Below, one piece after another: positions 1 to 13,463 of a stretch of 64,000 nucleotides of DNA. The notes under the pieces were generated by a model. The model made no database searches. It was not told where the DNA came from and saw only the letters and a list, made by a program, of their open reading frames with translations. Location: positions 62,001-126,000 of the forward strand of contig CAWZYM010000025.1 in the NCBI GenBank assembly GCA_963966185.1. Reading direction: 5' to 3'. Positions within the stretch are counted from its first letter, which is position 1. The number at the start of each line of letters is the position of its first letter. The DNA is from Rhabditoides inermis (taxonomy: Eukaryota; Nematoda; Chromadorea; Rhabditida; Rhabditidae). Made by a program: the position numbers and the translations under genes.

Positions 1-275
1 ATATTTCCAAAGTACAATAATGCTTACCCAATCTCCGGCACGGCAACGATGCCAGTGAGGGTGGCCATGTTTCCAGCGGCGATTTGGACGAGTCGATTGG
101 GGTGCGCCAGCGGGGAGACACTCACTGCGGATGCGCTGCGGCTGGAAACAACATTGAGACTGGATCCATCTAGGTGGACACTCACCCCACAGAGTAGGAG
201 CCGTGCGCAATGTAGACATTCTCGTTCTGCCAGTCGACAGACACGTGCGGCGGCTCCGTGTAGAACTGAAACAAC

Positions 276-314
<39 letters not shown>

Positions 315-840
315 TCTCTCCCTCTCGCCCTTCTCCCTCACCTCATCGCGTCCTCTCTGCGGTGCCCATCGCGCCTTCCTCGCTCCACCCGCAATAGTTT
401 GTTCGAACGACAGCATCTGCTCGAACGATCCCACGTGCACTTCCATGCGCGTCTGCAATGACGTCATCAACCGATCCATGACGTCATCGGCACTCACCGG
501 CTCGACCCACGCATAGGTGGCGTTGACGTCGCTGGGTCGGTAGAACGCGTCCCAGTCTACGAGGGGACTCTCTGTCGAGTACATCTGGATGGGTCCGTCA
601 GCCTCCATCGGCCAGCGAGACACGCTAGAACCATCGAGCAGAATAACCTCGGCGGCGGGACCTGTAGGGCAATCTCCCTTATCAATCTCCATGTGTTCCC
701 TCACCATTCGCCTTGCATCTCCCATTCGCTCCCTTCTCGAATCCGGGCGCGCAGCTGCACTTGAACTCACTGTCCTTGTTCTTCCCCGGTGAGCACTGCT
801 GCGAACACGTGCCGAACCGATCGCACACGTGTGCTTCTGC
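1..840 (-). other. LRP1: LRP1 EGF module and start of beta-propeller 8, cut by window edge
   Basis: An EGF module ([16 protein letters not shown]) ends at about 705 and is joined across a 43-nt intron (662-704, GT-AG, phase 1) to the beginning of the last propeller. Visible propeller text includes [20 protein letters not shown] and [17 protein letters not shown] (CT)n tract at 276-328 lies in an intron that begins GTGAGGGAGAAGGG on the coding strand. A donor GTAAGC at about 26-31 closes the last visible exon. Only one EGF is seen before this propeller; I could not find a second. Confidence 0.7.
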
Positions 841-2554
841 GATAGCAATGTCTTACTCTCCCTCCCTTCTACCACTCACCACACATCTGTTCGTCGCTGC
901 CGTCTCCGCAGTCGTCGCGGCCGTTGCACCTGTGCCACTTGGGCACGCAGCGGCCAGAGTGGCACCTGTACTTGTCGCGGCAGTGCGAGTCGCACACTCC
1001 ACTCGCCTCGTCGCTTCCATCCGGGCAGTCCACCACTCCATCGCACAGACCGTCCTGTGGATAGCAGTGCCCGCCCTTCGCACACTTCAGGTGCGACCGC
1101 GGACACTCGCGAGACTCTGTAGTATCGTATGGTGAAAACGAAGTCGATATGCAAACAGTGATAACTGATCAGCAAACAGAACGGCATACTTACCGCATAT
1201 CCTCGGGTCTTCATCGCGTGCATTGGGGCAGTTGGGCACCCCGTCGCACACTTCGTCAGAATGCACACACCAGCTGAGAGCAGTGGGACTGAATATGACG
1301 GATGACATCATCACATCAACGACACCACTACCTCTTGGTGCTATCGAAGCAGCGGAACGACGACTTGATCTCGGAACGACCGGCAAACGAGTTGAGGCAG
1401 GCTGGAACGAGCCATTGCAACAACACGAATGAAAAGTCATGATATGCGAGAAGATAATCTAACTGACAGCAGTGCAGTTCGTCCAGGTCATCCGGGCAGT
1501 CGGCGACGCCGTCGCACACCTTCTCCAGAGGAACACACTTGGAAGACGGCCAGCCACACGCAAGAGTAGAGTTCGAACACGCTGCAACACATTCCACATA
1601 AACACTGGCAAACATTTGCCTACTCACTCTGACACCCCTTCTCGTCGCTTCCATCCGCGCAGTCCTTCCTTCCGTCGCAGTGCTTCTTGGCAGGCAGACA
1701 CCGCTGTCCATCGGCACACTTGAACGCTCCGAGGTCGCAGTCCGGATGAAGCGCGCCCGTCTCCGAATCGCAGCCAGACTCGTCCGATCCGTCCGAACAG
1801 TCCGTCTCACCGTCACATGTCCAACTAAAACATAAATAGTATTTAAAAAAGAACGCTTGCACGCACCTTTTGGGAATGCATTTTGTATCGCATCGGAATT
1901 GTCCGGGAGTGCATGTGGCGGATCCGCAGCCCTCCTCGTCACTCCCATCCAGACAGTCGTTCTGACCGTCGCATCTCCACGAAGCAGCAATGCACTTGCC
2001 ACTCTGACAACGGAACTCCTCCGACGAACACTTGCGGTTGTCTGAAATTGTAAACATGACAAGATTGTCCGCATTGCGAGCGAGTGGCCACTGACCGCAA
2101 GTGGCGGGTTCGTCCTGTCCACTAGGACAGTCTCTTTCGCCGTCGCACAGCCAACTCTTGCTCACACACCGCTCGATCACACCGCTCTTCCCATTCACAC
2201 ACGCAAAGTTCTCCGCGCCACAATCGCGCAGCGAAGCTCCTAGAACATGTCATTAGTCAGTTATCGTAACCCTGATAAAATGCAGTCCAAGTTGTTGTTC
2301 TTTCTCACCGCATTCTCTCTCGTCACTTCCATCCCCGCAGTCGTTGAATCCATCGCAGACGGCAGTGACCGGCAGACACCGCGTGCCATTCGGACACTTG
2401 AACTGGTGCTCGTGACACTCGTACGTCGCTGCAACACACACCCTTCATTCAGTCTTGGTCAACTCTGATCCCCCGCGACAATGACACAACAAAACTGTTG
2501 TGATATGTGATCCACAATTTCTTGCATACTCTATTAAACATACATGCGATAAAC

Positions 2555-2637
<83 letters not shown>

Positions 2638-5600
2638 GTATCCGTGTCTTGCCACCCTATCCCTCCCTACACCCACCACACAGCGCCTTCTTCTCGTCGT
2701 CTCCCCGGGGACAGTTGACGACTCCATCGCAGATCTCGCTCGCGTAGAGGCACTTGGGCTGTGTTCCATTTCCGGCGCACTGCATCTGTCCGGCCTCGCA
2801 GTGGAATGGGGGACAGGCGCCCTCTCGGAACCAGCCCTCGTCCTCGCCGTCGCCACAGTCGTCCTGTCCATCACACTGCCACCAGAACGGGAGACACTTG
2901 TACGTGTTACGACACACAAAGTCCGTACTGCAATGGAATAAAATCTCATTCAATCCAGATGATCTCTATCCCCATCCACAAGACTCCTCCCACTCACGCC
3001 TTGCACTGCGACATACACTGTCCCCCATTGGACTTGAATCCGTCGGCGCATGCGCACGTGTGCTTTCCGGGTCCCGCCACGAGGCACATGTTGTCGCAGG
3101 GCGAGGGATGGCGGCGGCAGGGGTGCGACTCGGCCGGCCCGGCTCCCAGCTGCTGCACCAGAGGGTGGACCACCTGAAAGGAGTCAGTCAGGCCGGCATG
3201 CACACTGCGTGACCCGCCTTGATGCCCATGGGTCTGTATGCGAGTGAGTGCACGAGTATCCGTCTGTCGTGTCCGTCCCACTTGCTCGCGCGCTCCACTG
3301 TGCGGTTCGTCCAGTCAGACCAGTACAACCTGCAACATCGGAGTGAGAGAAGGTCCATTCCATAGGGTAGAAAATCGAAGATGAGAGAGATTAGAGAGAC
3401 GCACCAATCCTCGAAGACCGTGAGCGCAAAGATGTGTCGCACAGCCTTGCTCATCACCACTCGCCGACGAGAACCATCGTACGCGCACGAGCCTGTTAAC
3501 ATACGTGAGGCGTGTTTGGCAACCACTCACTCACCGATATAGTCGAGATGCCCGTCTCCCCAGTATATGCGCTTGGCAGGCGAGTCGACGGCGAGTGCAT
3601 TGGGCCACTTGAGAGACGAAGACACGATGAGCTGCGGGTCCTGGCCGTCCATCGACATGCGACCAATGTGCGCAGACACACCCCAGTCAGTCCAGAACAG
3701 AACACTGAAAGCACACATTCATTCCAATCCAAGTGGTTTCATCAGCGATTTCCTCCCGGCGCTATCACCTTGAAAGCTAAACACTTTGATGCGAGTCCGG
3801 ATAAATGATTTGATTTGATTGGTAGTCCTATCACCCACCCCTCGACGGGATCGACGACGATGGCGCGCGGCTCGTGCAGGGGCTCTCCCTTGAGCAACAC
3901 CCGCTTGTACCTGCCGCGCACGTCACACACACAGATCGAGTCGTCGTCCTTGTCACACCAGTACACGTTCCGTCCCAGCCAGTCCACCGCGATCCCGTCG
4001 GGGCTGCGCGCTGTCACACCCGACAGCGACTTCCAGCTGCCGTTCCGGCCATCCAGGCCTATGTAGCCGAACTTGGCACCAGCAGCCACAGCCACGTCGG
4101 TGAAGTAGGCGAGTTGAGAGACGGCGTCGAAGTCCGCACCCACCTGAAAAGAATAGCATGGAGCCATGGAGAATGTTATGAAGAGATGACTGACTCCATT
4201 GGTGAGGTTGGACAGGAGAGTGGCGTGCGGCTTTCCAGTCATTCCGTACAGCTTTAGACGGTGACGAGTCATCAGAAGGAGTTGGGGCTCCACTGCAACG
4301 AGGTACGCTGGTCAAATGGCCGCCCGACATATGGATACCCGAGTCAGCGTGGCGGCACGATCTTCCATCGTCTCCCAGAGTGTAGCCCTGCTTGCATTGG
4401 CACTCGAAGCCCTGTGGGGCTGACACGCGGGGCAGACAAGAGTGCGAGCAGTTGGCTGCCCAGCAAGCGTCCACCACTCAAACACAAGGATATATATTCA
4501 CTATCCACACTAATGTTCTCTGCCCCTCCTCTCCCCCACTCACACAGACAGCTGCTCCTATCGTGAGGACTGAGCTGGTATCCGTCGTCGCAGTAGCACC
4601 TGTGTCCTTGGTGCGAGAGGGCGCAGTGGTGGTGGCACTGCGAGCATGCCAGCTCGCCCTTGCGGGAGCAGCCCGCCTCGTCCGACCCGTCCCCGCAGTC
4701 GTCGTGGCCATCGCACGCCAGTCCACCCTCCACGCACACTCCATTCCCACACTCGAACATCTTCTCCCCACACGACGAACCCGAGTCGTCACCGCACAGG
4801 GTACTATAACAGAAAACGTTAAGTTTTAGAATGCTTGATGATCCCTACCTCTTCTCATCACTGCCATCATTGCAGTCGGCTATGCCATTACAGGTCCAGT
4901 TCCTGGGCACACACTGTCCACTGTCGCATGTCATCTCCCACGGCCGGCACTCCCTCGCCTCACAGCCTTCCTCGTCCGACCCATCCGAACAGTCCGTGTC
5001 ACCGTCGCATTGGTACCTGAACAGGGCAACTTAAAGAAGCAAAGAACCAGGAAAAGTGTTGTTACCTCATAGGTACACAACTGGTGAGTGGATCGACAAA
5101 CGAGCGACAGCGGAACTCTGTCTCCTTACACAGGCGGATGCGGATAGGGCGGAACGCGTCTGAACGACAAGCATACTCTCGAAGACTCTCGCTCTCCCTC
5201 ACCGCAGTCCTTCTCGTCGCTGCCGATGCCGTCGCCTCCGTCCAGACAGTCGTCCGTGCCATCGCAACGCCAGCTCGACGGGATACAGCGGTGGTTCGTG
5301 CAGCGGAACGTCGAGTTCGAAGAACACTCCCTGCAGTTGAAATCAATTCCACTCTGTCTGCCTGCTCCACTCACTCATCGCATTCATCCTCGTCCTCTCC
5401 ATCCGGACAGTCGCGCTTTCCGTTGCACTTCTTCTCGTTCTCCACGCACACAGACGACGAGCCACACTTCATCTCATATCGCACGTCGCAGGTAGACTCT
5501 GAAGAAAAGAGCCTCATCCATGTGTCCCTTCCCACTCACCGCACGCCTTCTCGTCGCTTCCATCGGCGCAGTCCTTGGTGCCATCGCACACCCACGCACG

Positions 5601-7479
5601 CGGCATGCAACTGCCAGTGAGCAGGCACTTGAACTGTCCATCGGGGCAGTCGCCCGGCTTCGGGGCGGGTCTGGTGTGGATGATGCCGCCGCAGTCGTTC
5701 TCGTCGCTGTCGTCCCAGCAGTCCGTCGCGCCGTCGCAGAACCACTCCTCCTACAAGTGGCAGATGGCAGAGGAGGATGGGCGACACTCACCTTGATGCA
5801 CTGTGTAGTGTTGGCACAGGGCCGCATGCGGTGCAGTCCGAGGACGGCGAGGGAGGAGCAGTTCTGAGTGGCGCAGCCCATCTCGTCGCTCGCGTCCGCG
5901 CAGTTCTGCTGGAAGTCGCAGCGCTGCTCGGCAGCGATACACGACCCGTCCGAGCATCTCAAATGGAGTACATTCCAAGTGCTCTAATGTATCTTTCATA
6001 CCTGAACTGTTCTTCTTTGCACTCGCATCCTATCTCGTCCGCCATGTTTCCACAGTCGTTCGCTCCATCGCATGCTTTCGACTCGGCCACGCACATCCCA
6101 CCGCCACACGAGAAGAACCCGGGACGACACTGCTTCGACTCTGAACACCATCACTCATACCAATAATCACATCAATATGGAGAAAAAAAAACATATTGGT
6201 GAGGGCTACTCACCGCACATATCCTTGACCTCGTCCTCTCCACTGGGACAGTCTCGAAATGAGTCGCAGACGGACTCGTAGGGCACGCATCGCTCGCTCG
6301 CCACACACGCCCACTCGTTGGCAGCGCACCGCGAAGGCAGCCAGTCTGCCAACGAATTACATGACATCTGTATTCTTACCGTATTCCTACCGTATTAACC
6401 ATAATGTGCTACTTGATTCTCTTTCTTGGTTGTTGCCTACACCACTTATTTCCGATGTAAATTGGAGTACTGCACTGAGTTGTGGAACCCTCAGGATGTG
6501 GGATCGGTGAATGCGATAGAATCTGTGCAGCGATACTATACGCGCCGAATATGTCGCCGCGCTGGTTTGTTCTCACTCACCTATCCCCAACGATTACAAC
6601 TTCTCGGCTTACAAACATTAGAGCAACGGCGCATTCTGAATGATGTGGCATACATGCATAAAGTGACCACAAACTCTACATACCTTGACTATCATGGTCT
6701 TTTCAACTTTGTACCAACTCGTTCTCGCACTTCTCATGGGTGGCGCGTGGTTCCGTGTTTTGATACAGCCCTTAAGAGCAGTGCATTTTTCAACAGGATT
6801 TATAGGCTTTGGAACTCACTCCCCCCTTCCATAGTAATGTCTGCAAAACATGAAACTGTAATATCCTTCCTAGAAAGTAATCCCCATTTGTTGCCAGTTT
6901 CGAAGATTCGTAGACTGTAGTCAACATTCGATGCTTTCTGTATCATTTTACACTTTTTTTCTCATACCGTATGCCATTGCTCATTTTGCTGAATTGAACT
7001 GTTTCTCCAAATGTACACGGTAATAAACTTATTATTATTATTATTATTCTAGTCTGATTCCGACCCTCATCACTCCGCCGTCACTCACCTCCCGTACATG
7101 TCTTGTTGTCGTGCAGGAGGAGTCTCTCTCCGTTGCACGCGCAGTGTGGCTGTCCGTTGGCGGACAGTCGACACAGGTCCGAGCAGCCGAGGTCTCGTGT
7201 CTCGCAGGGGGAGGCGGCGCACGCCTCCTCCCTGTTGGCTGCGATCGCCAGGGCCATCGGCTGGGCGGGCAGCCGGGTGCGCAGACGGCGCGCGTCCCCG
7301 CCCGTAGCCTTGTCCACCGACACGATAGACCTGCACCACGCACATTAGCTACAGTACCCATTGTATCCTCACCTCTCCATCCAGTCCGTGTAGTAGAGTC
7401 GGTCGCCGAACACATCCAAACCGAACAGATAGAGCATGTCGCCTCCAGTGCTCGACACATTCGAAGACACTACCGCCTG

Positions 7480-7515
<36 letters not shown>

Positions 7516-7549
7516 TCTCTTCTCTCGCTCTTTCTCTCGCTCTCTCTCA

Positions 7550-7588
<39 letters not shown>

Positions 7589-10500
7589 CCTCCACCCACC
7601 TCTCTATGACTTCCGTCTAGGTCGACCCGGATCACCTTCTCCGACTTGATATCCGTGAAGTATATCTTGTCCGTCTCGATGTCCAGGGCAATCGTGCCGG
7701 GAGCAAACACGTCCTCGACGACAATCGCCTTCTGAATGCGTTGCGATGAGACGACCCACACGGCTCTCCCACCCACCCTCTCGTATCCAGACAGATAGAC
7801 GCGCTCGACAGCCGGGCGGGCAGTCTGCCAGTTGGTGAAGAACAGAAGCATTCTACACGGATGCACGGCGATTCCTCGGGGTTTGTCGCGGACATCGAGA
7901 AGGAGAACGAGTTCCGGACGAGTGGGGAACATCTACAAGATATAGTGAGTATGAGAGTGAGGGGGGGGGGGGGGGGGGTGAGATGAGAGAGACTCACCAC
8001 TCCTGGCGCAATGGACACTCTGTAGATGGCTGGCGGATGGAGAGCGGTGAAGTAGAGGTCTCTCCGGATCGGGTCAACGGAGAGACCTTCCACCCCAGCA
8101 ATGTCTGCAACAATTCTCTCTCTTTTCTCTCTCTCTCTCACTCACTCACTCACTCACTCACTCACTCACTCACTCACTCACTCACTCACTCACTCACTCA
8201 CTCACTACTCACTCACTCACTCACTCACTCACTCACTTAGCCATTATCCTTCTCAGTTGTACATCCGAGTAGTAGATCATCGCTCTTTCATCGTCGACCG
8301 CAATCGCTGCCGCGTTGCGCACCACACTCGCGTTCTAAACAACCATAATCGAACATAAAATATGCAAGTGCGCTGCGAGTGTCATTGTGTGTTCACGAGA
8401 TTCACCTTGAGCGTGGAGAATGGATCAGGCTTGTTGAGGTCGAGTGGGGCGTAGTTGATGGAGTATCCTTGCGAGTAGACGGCGAAAGCCAGCTGGTCCC
8501 TGCACCTCCTTCCGTCGTCTGCCAGCTCCCCCAGGGCGCACTTGCACACAGCGTCGCTCTCCCCCCTCCGAAGACACAGCTGGCCGCAGCCGCGCGAGTC
8601 GCACGCGGACGGCGGCCGGCTCCTCGTCCACCCAGTCGCCGCACTCATGTGCACCACCCGCAGACGACCCGGACGCTTCTGCAGACGACCCGGAGACGAC
8701 TTCCAATCCGAAGAAGACGCCTCGAACTCGAGGATAGAGCCCGTAGAGTTGAACCTTAAGAGAATAATTACATTGTATAAACAACATAAAATAAACAGAA
8801 CAAACACGGCACTCACTTGTCAAATACGTACATCCTGCTTCCAGCAATCGAGAAAGCGGCGGTGTCCATACCCTGTTCGTTGAAGGTGACCACACCGTGC
8901 TGGAACGAGGATAAATTGAGAAGAGAGAAAAAACCAAGTGCTCTCACCTTGATGTTCTCTCCGTCGTATCCGACACAGGAGACATCCTTCTTTCCCCTGT
9001 CCATCCAGCACACCCGCCTCCTCTCCCTGTCCAGACTGATCGACACAGCTGCCACCTCTGCCAGAGTCGACAGCCCACTCCCATCCATTCCAGCACTCAC
9101 GATACGACCCGTCATGCCCCACACGAGAATGCTGAAAGTACATTGCATATATCTACAATAAGATATTCAGAAAAAAACTATTATGCTGTGTTCCTTATTG
9201 ATAGAATGCCAGAGTGTGCGACTGACCCGGCCTTTCCGTCGACCTGCAGGCTGAATGGCGACACGTGTGATGTGTCCGTGTTGTCGCCGTCCTCTCCGTA
9301 CACCTGTACATCCCACGCAGTGTTCATAGGGTCCACCACTCGAATCACACCCCCGAACCACATGAAGGCGCGCGCAGAGTAGAAGAGCAGACCTGCAAGT
9401 GGCCTCTCTCCTTCCACCACTCTCTCTCTCTCTCTCTCTCTCCCTCCCTTTCCCTTTCCCCCACTCACCGCTCTCCTCATCGACGGCGATGCTCTCGAAC
9501 CTCTGCGTGGCAATGTCCATCTTCTCCGCCGTTCCATTGTTCCTATCCACCATCCAGATCTCGTTCCTCTCCGCATACAACACGTACACCTTGTTTCTCC
9601 TCGCGTCCACCGCGATCTGAATGGGTTCGATGAACAAAGATGCCTTGGAAACCCAGCAGCCCAGCACTCACCTGACTAGCCCTTCTAGATGCGAGTGCGG
9701 GATGGGGTACGAAGGCGTCTGGTGCCGACTCGCTCACACCGCGGACTCCGCCCAACTCATCCACGTACATCACCACAGGGTACACGGCTGGAGTGGAGTC
9801 AAGTAGACAGAAAGTGTTGGCTAGTGCACGCACCTTTGCACCTGCTTCCCCTCTTCTCGTATCCGGAGGAGCAGGCGCACTCTGCCCTCTCCATTCCCAC
9901 ACTGCCATCGCCCGAGAGACACAGCTGCTCGCACAGAGAACAGTCAATACGGTCTAAACAACTAGCACTTTAACCTACCCATCAAACACATATCGACAGG
10001 GATAGCAATTCAATTCAATTCCAACACATACTCACTAGAGTAAGTATAGTGCAGGACATCAATGTGTAGTATGGGCTCTGTGGTGTTGAACAGAGTGTTG
10101 GTTTGTGGTAGGAGGATGGGTTCGGCGCCCTCCTCCACCCTCTCGTACTTCCTCTCCACCACTCGGCGGCGGTCCGCCTCGAACCAGTAGCCGGAACGGT
10201 GGCCGAGCACTGAACCACCCGGGTAGGCAAGCGACTGAAACGAGGCAGTCTCTCCCTCCCCCTCCCCCTCTCCTTACCTTGAAACTCTTTCCAGGATTGA
10301 GGAGGTACACCTGTGACTGATTGTTCGTCCACACCACTCGTTTCCAGATGGGATCAAAGTGAAACGAAGTCACATTGGTGAGCGCGTCAGTAGGCAGAAG
10401 ACCCTGTAAGGATAGGCACATAGGATAGAGTGACATGACAGGGTGTACCTTCTCTAGAACATCCACTCTGTACACTTGTTCCTTCCGAAGACAAAAGATA

Positions 10501-12388
10501 GCGGGAGGCGATGGCCCATCATCTAGCCAGAACAACGTTCTGTAACAGTACAGTAATCATCTTTACAAAAGCCATTAATCGTCACTCACCCCTGCTTGGA
10601 ATCGACTGCCAGCTTGACGGGTTTCTGCAGTCTGTTCTCTTTGACCGAGTCGACGAGGGCTGCCCTGTATCTTCCCTTCCCGTCCACTGCCCATATCCTC
10701 GCCCTATTCGATGTGAATGTGGAGAAGTAGTACACATTCCTGTCCGCATCCGCCGCCACAGCCGCCAGTCCATCCATATCCCCTGCCGCCAACACAGTCT
10801 CGTTCCCCACACGCAGATCAATCTTCAGAAGGTGCTTCTTCTGAAACCACAAACATCACCAAGCTTATCTTGCTGACGTCACACCTTGGAATCTGCCACG
10901 ACGACAGCATCGCGTCCGACGGCGATTCCCTTGACGGCCTCGACTCCCCTGCCAGCAATGAGTGGGAAGAGGAGGCGACGGCTTCCAGTCGACCGCCTGC
11001 ACAACGTCGGCGAAGAAGACAACGTACCGAACATCTGGAGTCGTCAAGTCTACTGAGATGAGAGCAGGCGCACTGGTGGCCTTTGGCGCCATCCAGCAGA
11101 CACAGGTCCGAGCAGCCGCTATGCTGACACGCGTGGCGGAGACGCCTGCAACACAATGCAACTACAAGCAAATCAAGTTCAATTCTCGAGCTACTACCGC
11201 GCCTTGCTCAAGGGAAAAAGAAAAACAAAAAAAGAAAGAAAAGCATGCACTGACTTGGGCTGGCGACTCGAATGCACAATCTTCAGATCGAACGGCTGAG
11301 TGGAAGTCGACTCGACCACCTCCACACCAGTGCCGTTCCACTTGTTCGCCTGCAACGCCATCCCGTAAGCTCCGCCCACGCACGCCACGCCCACTCACCC
11401 TGACAATGGCGGTTATCCTCCAGTCTGTCCAGTAGACGTATCCGTCGAGTATGGAGATGGCGAATGGGTGTGCGAGGTGGGATCCGTCCCGCAACACCTC
11501 CACGTGGCCCCTGCCGTCGTACGCGATAGTGTGGATGCTGTCCGACCTGAACACAACATCCCCTCCCATCAACACCCCCTCACAACTCACTTGGCATCTA
11601 TCCAGTAGACCCGCTTGGGTCCGAAGTCGCACGCGAGTCCGTTGGGCCATCCTCCGTTGACGACGCTGGATACCTCGAAGAGCACCCGCCTGTCCTTGCC
11701 GGCCATGGTGGCTCGTTCGATGCGTGGTCGGCTCTCTTCCCAGTCTGTCCAGAACATCAGACCCTCATTCGGGTCAAGGGCCAGAGCGCGCAGATTCGAC
11801 ATGTCCCCACTCAACACGGTCGCCCGCTTCCTGCCGTCCAGAGAACACACCTGAACAATCCATCCCTCCACGATTTCATGAAAATCTGTATAGCATATTT
11901 GTGTGGTCAGCGCACCTCGATCTGATCTAGATGGCTGTCGACCCAGTAGATGTTCCTTCCGATCCAGTCGACTGCCAGACCCTCCGCCGTCCAGATACCA
12001 TACGACACGATGGCAGTCGTGTTGGTGAGGACTGGAATAAATATATAGAACAGTACAAATCGTAAACGATTGAAATGGTGAACATGAAAACTCATTTCCG
12101 TTCTACTCACTTCCGTCCCTCAGCTGCGCCCTGTAGATGGCGTCGGCTGCGATGTCCGTCCAGAATACCTCCGTGCACTCCTCGCCGTACAGAAAGTCCA
12201 CCGCGATCGTGTTCCGCATCTGAAACGAACGACTACTCATCTCTCTCTCTCTCTCTCCCTCACCTGACTAGCGAGTGGAATGGAAGCGCTCTTCTCCCTC
12301 AGTTGCCTGATCTCGTGGCGATTCGTGTAGAGGATGAATGGCTTCACTGGATCCGCGCTCTTACACGATACACTGAAAGGGGCGATAG

Positions 12389-12431
<43 letters not shown>

Positions 12432-13408
12432 AAGTGAGTGCCTGCCTCACCCGTCTGCCTCGAGTTCGTATCCGGCCTCGCACCGGCACACCTTGGACGA
12501 GTTGTGTGGGTGACAGATCTGTGAGCACGCGCCGAACGAACACAGACGAGCCTCTGAAGTATACAATCATGAGACACATTAACAGGTACTAGCACACTAT
12601 TCGCAACTCACTATCGCAGTCCCTCCCGTTTTCCATAAGACCGTAGCCATCACGGCACGCACACACATAGCCATCGGGACGATCAAAGCACAGATGGGCA
12701 CACGAGGCGCGCAGACACTCCCTGACAAGGATTTCATATATCCTATCCATAACCATCAACAACTCATAGTCGTTCCCCTCACTCACTTCTGCTTGCACAT
12801 GCCCCCCTCGTCGTCTCCGTTGGGGCAGTCGGGTGTTCCGTCGCACACCTCGGCCGCTGGCAGACACGTGTGCGCCGTGTCGTTGCACAGGAACGACGGA
12901 GACGCGCAGCGATACGCCGTCGGCCGCACCTTGCCCTCTGAAACAAGGCGACATGCATTTGGACTAACCAATGATGTTGGAACCAAAGTTTGTCAACTGA
13001 CTGCAGTGTTGCGAACAATGTGAACTGAATATGAATTAATAAAACATTGAGGAGATGTTGTAAGCAGTGTGTTGTGACTGACTGCAGTGTTGTTCGTCGC
13101 TGCCGTCCCAGCAGTCGACGTGGCCGTCGCATTCAAACTCGCGAGGAACACACTGGTCAGAGGAGGCACACGAGAAGTCAGACAGGGGCGAACACCTGTT
13201 CTTGCCTGCAAAGCCACTCTCTCCTCCCCTCCCCTACTATCATCTTTCACTCACTGCATCCCTTCTCGTCACTCCGATCATAGCAATCGTATTGACCATC
13301 GCATCGGAATGCCTTTCGAACGCAGTCGCCAGAGCCACAGAGAAACTGATTCGGCGAGCCACAAGACGAGACAGTGCGGTGGGCTGCTAGAACGGGATGG
13401 AAGATGAA

Positions 13409-13463
<55 letters not shown>

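Larger units (their letters stand above)
7090..12375 (-). other. LRP1: LRP1 beta-propellers 3 to 6 with intervening EGF modules
   Basis: Propeller 3 (about 11,265-12,372) is canonical: [59 protein letters not shown] at about 11,030-11,155. Propeller 4 (about 9,985-11,029) is divergent ([30 protein letters not shown]). EGF at about 9,831-9,952. Propeller 5 (about 8,650-9,797) is the most divergent ([26 protein letters not shown]). EGF at about 8,499-8,640. Propeller 6 (about 7,235-8,498) has [29 protein letters not shown] and [12 protein letters not shown] at about 7,090-7,234. Four propellers between clusters II and III is the LRP1 number. Confidence 0.8.

Noticed and set aside
2449..2949. 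Reading frames with long Asn, Ile or Leu runs
   Set aside because: They cross the (TTA)n intronic microsatellite. The genuine coding text on either side is in LDLa exons on the minus strand.
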